Below, piece by piece: positions 60,202-64,000 of a stretch of 64,000 bases of DNA (position 1 is the first letter of the stretch; every line of letters starts with the position of its first letter). A program made the position numbers and the translations under genes. Origin of the DNA: Cellvibrio sp. KY-GH-1 (GTDB lineage: Bacteria > Pseudomonadota > Gammaproteobacteria > Pseudomonadales > Cellvibrionaceae). Under the pieces are notes generated by a model. It did no database searches. It saw only the letters and a list, made by a program, of their open reading frames with translations, and was not told the origin of the DNA. The stretch is taken from positions 4,361,501 through 4,425,500 of the forward strand of contig NZ_CP031728.1 in NCBI RefSeq assembly GCF_008806975.1, read 5' to 3'.

Positions 60202-60591
60202 ATGTCTGAAATAAAACGTTATGGTGTTGAAGGTGGTAAGGGAACCGGTGGGCAGCATTTGCCCTTTGCGCGTGCTGCCGGTGCGGATGGCTGGTTATTT
60301 GTTTCCGGTCAGGTACCTATGGTTAACGGCGAAATCATCGATGGCGGTATTGTCGCGCAATCTCATCAAACCATCAAAAATGTCCTCGCCATTTTAGCCG
60401 AAGCCGGCTACGGCCCTGAACACGTAGTGCGCTGCGGTGTATGGCTGGATGACCCGCGCGATTTTATGTCATTCAATCGCGTATTTATGGAATATTTTGG
60501 CGCAAACCCACCAGCGCGCGCCTGTGTAGTATCCAGCATGGTGGTGGATTGCAAAGTTGAAGTAGATTGCGTGGCCTATAAAAAACCTTAA
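60202..60591 (+). CDS. RidA/YjgF-family imine deaminase
   Basis: A 129-residue RidA family protein. RidA hydrolyses reactive imines and enamines such as 2-aminoacrylate, which PLP dehydratases release. The key Arg is present in NPPARACVVSSM, and LFVSGQVPMVNGEI and RCGVWLDDPRDFMSFNRVF are typical. It acts as a trimer in the cytoplasm. Its position after the D-aminoacylase and near a D-serine-dehydratase-type enzyme fits a role in clearing imine products of D-amino-acid breakdown. Confidence 0.92.
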   Translation: MSEIKRYGVEGGKGTGGQHLPFARAAGADGWLFVSGQVPMVNGEIIDGGIVAQSHQTIKNVLAILAEAGYGPEHVVRCGVWLDDPRDFMSFNRVFMEYFGANPPARACVVSSMVVDCKVEVDCVAYKKP

Positions 60592-60621
60592 TCACAAAAC
60601 ACTAACATTAATAATTAAAAA

Positions 60622-63078
60622 ATGATTCGCTATTTGTTACTCCTTATCAGCATGATTTTTTCTGTTTGCGCCAACGCGCAGGCAGAGCCTTTGTCATTAA
60701 TGCCATGGCCGCAATTGGTAGTGCAACAACAAGGGCAATTGATGTTGGGTAATATATGGCGGGTTGCCATTGACGCTCCTGAACAGGGTGAAATCAAAAC
60801 GGCGTTAAAGCGTGTGATTGCGCGCGTGCAACAACAAACCGGGCAAAAAATTACACTGAAACTGGTGGCGGAAAAAAAAGCCAATTTTATAATCACCAGC
60901 AAAAATTCAGGGCTGATTTCCAATTACATTAAAGATTGGGATGAGTCCTATCAATTAAATAGCTCTGCCCAGGCTGTGACTTTATCGGCAAATCACTCCC
61001 TCGGAATTCTACGCGGTCTGGAAACCCTGTTGCAGTTAATCGGCAATCAACAACAAAATATTCAATTGCCGCTGGTAAGCATAAAAGATCATCCGCGTTT
61101 TAAATGGCGTGGATTGTTGTTGGATACTTCGCGTCATTTCTTTTCGGTCAATACCATTAAGCGCCAAATCGATGCCATGGCGGCGGCTAAATACAATATT
61201 TTCCATTGGCATTTAACGGATGATCAGGGCTGGCGCTTTGAATCAAAAAAATATCCCAAGTTGCATAAGCTTGCATCGGATGGCGATTTTTATACTCGCG
61301 CGCAAATTCGCGAGGTGGTTCGCTATGCGCGCGCGCGCGGTATCCAGGTATTGCCGGAAATTGATGTGCCCGGTCATGCCAGTGCCATTGCAGTGGCTTA
61401 CCCGGAACTGATGTCGGCGCCGGGTCCTTATGCCATGGAATACCGCTGGGGTGTGCTTAAGCCGTTATTAAATCCAGCCAATGAAAAAGTCTATGAGTTT
61501 GTTGATGCTCTGGTTGCCGAAGTGGCGGAATTATTTCCGTTTGAGTATTTGCATATTGGTGGCGACGAAGTAGACCCGGAACATTGGAATGCGAACATGC
61601 AAATCCAGTCATTTATGCAGGAGCAAGGCATAAAAGACGCGCGTGCGCTACAAGCCTACTTTAATCAGCGGGTGCAAAAAATATTGCAACTGCACCAGCG
61701 CAAAATGATTGGTTGGGATGAAATCCAGCATAAAAATTTGCCTAACGACATTGTTATTCACTCTTGGCGCGGGCCAGATGGTGTGAGCGATGCGGTGAGC
61801 CACGGTTTTCAAGCAATTTTATCGACCGGTTATTATTTGGATCAACCGCAATATGCGTCTTATCACTACCGCAATGATCCTATTCCGCCAAAACCGGTAG
61901 CGATTGCACTTGCGCCTCAAGATGCGTTAGCAAGTTGGCGTTTTGAAATGCCGCGCAAACGGGGGAAGCCGGTCACAGGAATATTTAGTGTAATCGGTAA
62001 AGGTGATGCTGCCCGTGTAGTGGTAGATTTCACTGGCAAGTCACGTCGCGAAGCAAAATTACAGAGTTACGATAATAAATCTGCTCGTTTTTCATTGGAT
62101 ACCTGGATGGGTCCAGTAGCTTTCAATGTCCAATTTGTTGCGCAAAAACTGCAAGGTATCATGCTGGTGGGCAATGCGCCTTATGCGATTAGTGGTGAGC
62201 AAATTGTAGATAACGTTTCTTTACAAAGCGAACGAAAAAATGCACAAAAAATTAAACAAAAAGAAAAAAATAAATCTGCACAAAAAGAGTTGCCTATTAG
62301 CGAACAAGTGGCTCATTTGAGTGCACAACAAGAGCAACTTATCTTGGGTGGCGAAGCGGCACTTTGGGCTGAAATCGTCGACGAACACAGTATTGACTTG
62401 CGATTGTGGCCGCGTGCATTTGTTGTGGGTGAACGGCTCTGGTCGGCCCAAAGTTTGCAAGATGAATCCCGTATGTATTACCGCTTGAATTTTGTAGCGC
62501 AATGGGCAGAGAAGTCGGTCGCGTTGCAGCACAAACTCCAACAGCAAATGGCGTTGAAGCGTTTGTTAGGGGAACAGGCAGGTGCAACTGAAATACAAGC
62601 TTTGGAAACTTTTATGCAATTGTTGGAACCGGCGCATTACTATCATCGCCACCATGAAAAGTCAGTCTATGAAAGTTATTCGAAAGCTGACCCGCTTAAC
62701 CGTTTGGTTGATGCCTTACCCGTAGAAAATGAAGGTCTACAGCAGTTTAATCAGCGGTTGGAACAGTGGTTAATCAATCCTGCTGCCAATGCACAAGGCG
62801 ATGAATTGAAAACCCAATTACTGGTCTGGGCGGAGAACCGCCGTGTGCTGGAATCCTTGCTGGTAAAGCACCCGCAATGGCGTTCGTTGGCAGACAATGC
62901 AGATCGTCTGGTTACGGCGACTATTTTGCTGCTGGATAAGCGTGCGCACAGCAGCAAGTTGCCAGATGATGAGCGTGAAAAAATTGAAAATTTGCTGCAC
63001 CAGCTGCGACAAATGGACCAGGAAATAATAATAGCCCTGATTGGTTCGCTGGAAAAAATTCTGTATTCGTTTACATAA
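60622..63078 (+). CDS. GH20 beta-N-acetylhexosaminidase with an internal insertion
   Basis: An 818-residue GH20 enzyme with a signal peptide (FSVCANA). It removes terminal GlcNAc or GalNAc. Parts: N-terminal alpha/beta domain (about 25-155), then the barrel with RGLLLDTSRHFFSV, YNIFHWHLTDDQGWRFE, GIQVLPEIDVPGHASA and the catalytic pair HIGGDEVDP (Asp315, Glu316). The barrel is interrupted at about 420-570: between YHYRNDPIP and LILGGEAALWAE there are about 140 extra residues, including a beta-rich piece and a Lys-rich stretch. The barrel then resumes (LRLWPRAFVVGERLWSA). A helical C-terminal region ends the protein. It could act on chitin fragments released by the GH19 chitinase or on peptidoglycan-derived sugars. 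Confidence 0.92.
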   Translation: MIRYLLLLISMIFSVCANAQAEPLSLMPWPQLVVQQQGQLMLGNIWRVAIDAPEQGEIKTALKRVIARVQQQTGQKITLKLVAEKKANFIITSKNSGLISNYIKDWDESYQLNSSAQAVTLSANHSLGILRGLETLLQLIGNQQQNIQLPLVSIKDHPRFKWRGLLLDTSRHFFSVNTIKRQIDAMAAAKYNIFHWHLTDDQGWRFESKKYPKLHKLASDGDFYTRAQIREVVRYARARGIQVLPEIDVPGHASAIAVAYPELMSAPGPYAMEYRWGVLKPLLNPANEKVYEFVDALVAEVAELFPFEYLHIGGDEVDPEHWNANMQIQSFMQEQGIKDARALQAYFNQRVQKILQLHQRKMIGWDEIQHKNLPNDIVIHSWRGPDGVSDAVSHGFQAILSTGYYLDQPQYASYHYRNDPIPPKPVAIALAPQDALASWRFEMPRKRGKPVTGIFSVIGKGDAARVVVDFTGKSRREAKLQSYDNKSARFSLDTWMGPVAFNVQFVAQKLQGIMLVGNAPYAISGEQIVDNVSLQSERKNAQKIKQKEKNKSAQKELPISEQVAHLSAQQEQLILGGEAALWAEIVDEHSIDLRLWPRAFVVGERLWSAQSLQDESRMYYRLNFVAQWAEKSVALQHKLQQQMALKRLLGEQAGATEIQALETFMQLLEPAHYYHRHHEKSVYESYSKADPLNRLVDALPVENEGLQQFNQRLEQWLINPAANAQGDELKTQLLVWAENRRVLESLLVKHPQWRSLADNADRLVTATILLLDKRAHSSKLPDDEREKIENLLHQLRQMDQEIIIALIGSLEKILYSFT

Positions 63079-63111
63079 AACCTGACCGTGGAAATATTGG
63101 TCGGGTTTTTT
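63077..63111 (+). terminator. Intrinsic terminator after the GH20 gene
   Basis: AAAACCTGACC pairs with GGTCGGGTTTT (one G-T wobble) around an 11-base loop, with a T-run. It begins at the GH20 stop codon. Confidence 0.8.
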
Positions 63112-63122
63112 GTAAATTCTAT

Positions 63123-63136
63123 TGACAACGTTGTCC
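63123..63136. promoter_or_regulatory. Second type of LacI-like operator, containing GACAACGTTGTC
   Basis: The core GACAACGTTGTC (63124-63135) is a perfect 12-bp palindrome with the central CG of LacI-family operators, and differs from the TGTAA-CG-TTACA sites elsewhere in the window. TTGACA (63122-63127) overlaps it and could be a -35 box. It is 115 bp upstream of the AraC-type gene and just after the GH20 terminator. The cognate regulator is not in the window. Confidence 0.55.
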
Positions 63137-63250
63137 ATGTGGCGCACAGTTAAACTGCCAAAGGCTTGAAATTGATCAAGCAGTAGTTGTTGTTACTTGC
63201 TCCCAGGATAGAAAAATAATTAGAACATTGTTCTTAATGGGTAGGTTGCT

Positions 63251-63787
63251 ATGACAGAGGTAGCACTGGCTAACAAACACATTTTGGCGCTGATCATCAG
63301 CGGCGTTTTGGCGGCGATTGCGGTTGCTTTTCTGTTAGTGCGCAATCGCAATTTGAGTCGAGCATTGCAGAATACAAGGTCTGCAATCCAAATGAATTCG
63401 GTAGCACATTTGATTCAGGAGGTGCCTAATCCTTCAGATGTGCAGCAAAAGGAACTGGTTGAAAAGTTGGTGGTGTTTATGGAGCAGAACAAGCCTTATC
63501 TGGAATCCCATATCACGGTTGAACGTCTGGCTAACAAATTAAATGTTTCGCCCAAATTGTTATCCAGCACTATTAACAGCCAGCTTCATGTGAATTTTTT
63601 TGAGTTGATAGGTAATTACCGGGTGGCGGAAGCCAAAAAGCGGTTGGCCGATGAAGAGCTGCGCCAAAAATCTATCAGCGAAATTATGAAAAGCTGCGGC
63701 TTTAATAGTAAGTCGGTATTTAATCAGGCCTTTAAAAAATCTGTTGGTGTTACGCCCAGCCATTATCGCCAACAGCATTTGCACTAA
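63251..63787 (+). CDS. Membrane-anchored AraC-family HTH protein
   Basis: A 178-residue protein with one transmembrane helix near the N-terminus (ILALIISGVLAAIAVAFLLV, about 11-30) and an AraC-type double helix-turn-helix at the C-terminus (about 75-175: LESHITVERLANKLNVSPKLL and SISEIMKSCGFNSKSVFNQAFK). The region between is short. Such a layout resembles the end of larger membrane AraC regulators that sense signals by seven-helix or TPR modules, but here the sensor is missing. It may be a short one-component regulator or a partner of another membrane protein. It is preceded by a LacI-type palindrome and followed by a gene running off the window. Confidence 0.85.
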   Translation: MTEVALANKHILALIISGVLAAIAVAFLLVRNRNLSRALQNTRSAIQMNSVAHLIQEVPNPSDVQQKELVEKLVVFMEQNKPYLESHITVERLANKLNVSPKLLSSTINSQLHVNFFELIGNYRVAEAKKRLADEELRQKSISEIMKSCGFNSKSVFNQAFKKSVGVTPSHYRQQHLH

Positions 63788-63949
63788 AGCCGCTGCACGC
63801 TCCGTGTGACTAACGGTTTGATGGAAATGCAGGTTAATTCGATTTTAGTTGTTAATGATGTAAATGGAGTGTCCACAGAATTACGTATAACGCGGTTTGT
63901 TATAAGTGATCAGAGATTTAATACGAGAGAAAAAACCAAGGGGTTAGAT

Positions 63950-64000
63950 ATGTTTACAAGTAAAAACAAAATGACAGACATGTCGGGTAAGCGATTTAAA
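63950..64000 (+). CDS. Start of a gene cut by the window edge
   Basis: Only the first 17 codons are visible (MFTSKNKMTDMSGKRFK). The ATG at 63950 has AAGGGG at good spacing. The basic N-terminus could be the start of a signal peptide. Many genes next to AraC-type or LacI-type regulation in such bacteria encode TonB-dependent receptors, but nothing in the visible part proves that. Confidence 0.5.
   Translation, partial: MFTSKNKMTDMSGKRFK

Noticed and set aside
63788..63949. Small gene or RNA between the AraC-type gene and the last partial gene
   Set aside because: No open frame with a start signal, no stable long hairpin and no terminator could be seen; it is most likely the promoter region of the last gene.

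Overview
The window looks like a chromosomal segment of a plant-polysaccharide-degrading gammaproteobacterium of the Cellvibrio type. The clues are a type II secretion operon, a secreted family 6 cellulase with a CBM2 and long poly-serine linkers, and a GH130 / 2-epimerase / GH5 mannosidase / GH27 galactosidase cluster that matches what I remember of the Cellvibrio mixtus galactomannan locus. Genes are tightly packed and moderately GC-rich. No phage, transposase, CRISPR array, tRNA or rRNA was seen.

Layout. 1-6414: 3' part of a gsp operon (gspF partial to gspN). 6418-8737: an ApbE-like flavin transferase and a Gly/Ser-rich lipoprotein. 9063-18428: nine co-directional, mostly overlapping genes (small periplasmic protein, three TPR proteins, small periplasmic protein, TolQ-like, two TolR/ExbD-like, TonB/AgmX-like), resembling the envelope-spanning core of the Myxococcus Agl-Glt machinery. 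18429-33728: a glycan region with an AGE-family isomerase, a 1322-residue GH6-esterase-CBM9 protein, a LacI regulator, a sodium-solute symporter, a GH130 phosphorylase, a disaccharide 2-epimerase, a GH5 mannosidase and a GH27 alpha-galactosidase. Four near-identical 14-bp LacI-type operators tie the isomerase, symporter and phosphorylase together.

33784-39045: a diguanylate cyclase, an AT-rich ankyrin protein and a membrane-anchored response regulator, all on the minus strand. 39195-46440: a mirror-image pair of units, each a nitrate/nitrite-type (NNP) transporter with a PP2C-phosphatase/kinase fusion, transcribed outward from sigma-54-type promoters. 46594-52822: an SMP-30-like propeller, then a lipoprotein/anti-sigma/ECF-sigma operon facing a subtilase, an outer-membrane barrel and a protein with tetrapeptide repeats. 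53015-54430: a CBM6 / beta-gamma-crystallin / GH19 chitinase. 54818-63078: a putative D-amino-acid and N-acyl-D-amino-acid salvage cluster (PLP lyase, GntP permease, RpiR regulator, D-aminoacylase, RidA) ending in a GH20 hexosaminidase. 63251-64000: a membrane-anchored AraC-type protein and the start of another gene.

How it fits together. The type II system would export the cellulase, chitinase and other hydrolases. GH5 and GH27 strip and shorten galactomannan. The symporter may import the products. The 2-epimerase and GH130 then convert beta-1,4-mannobiose to mannosyl-glucose and on to mannose-1-phosphate plus glucose, while the AGE isomerase may handle free mannose. The LacI protein probably represses this set until the sugar is present.

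The least explained items are the Glt-like nine-gene cluster with an Asp-to-Asn change in one ExbD-type subunit, the short operator-controlled leader ending in a terminator before the AGE gene, the GH6-esterase-CBM9 fusion, and the mirrored transporter-kinase pair.
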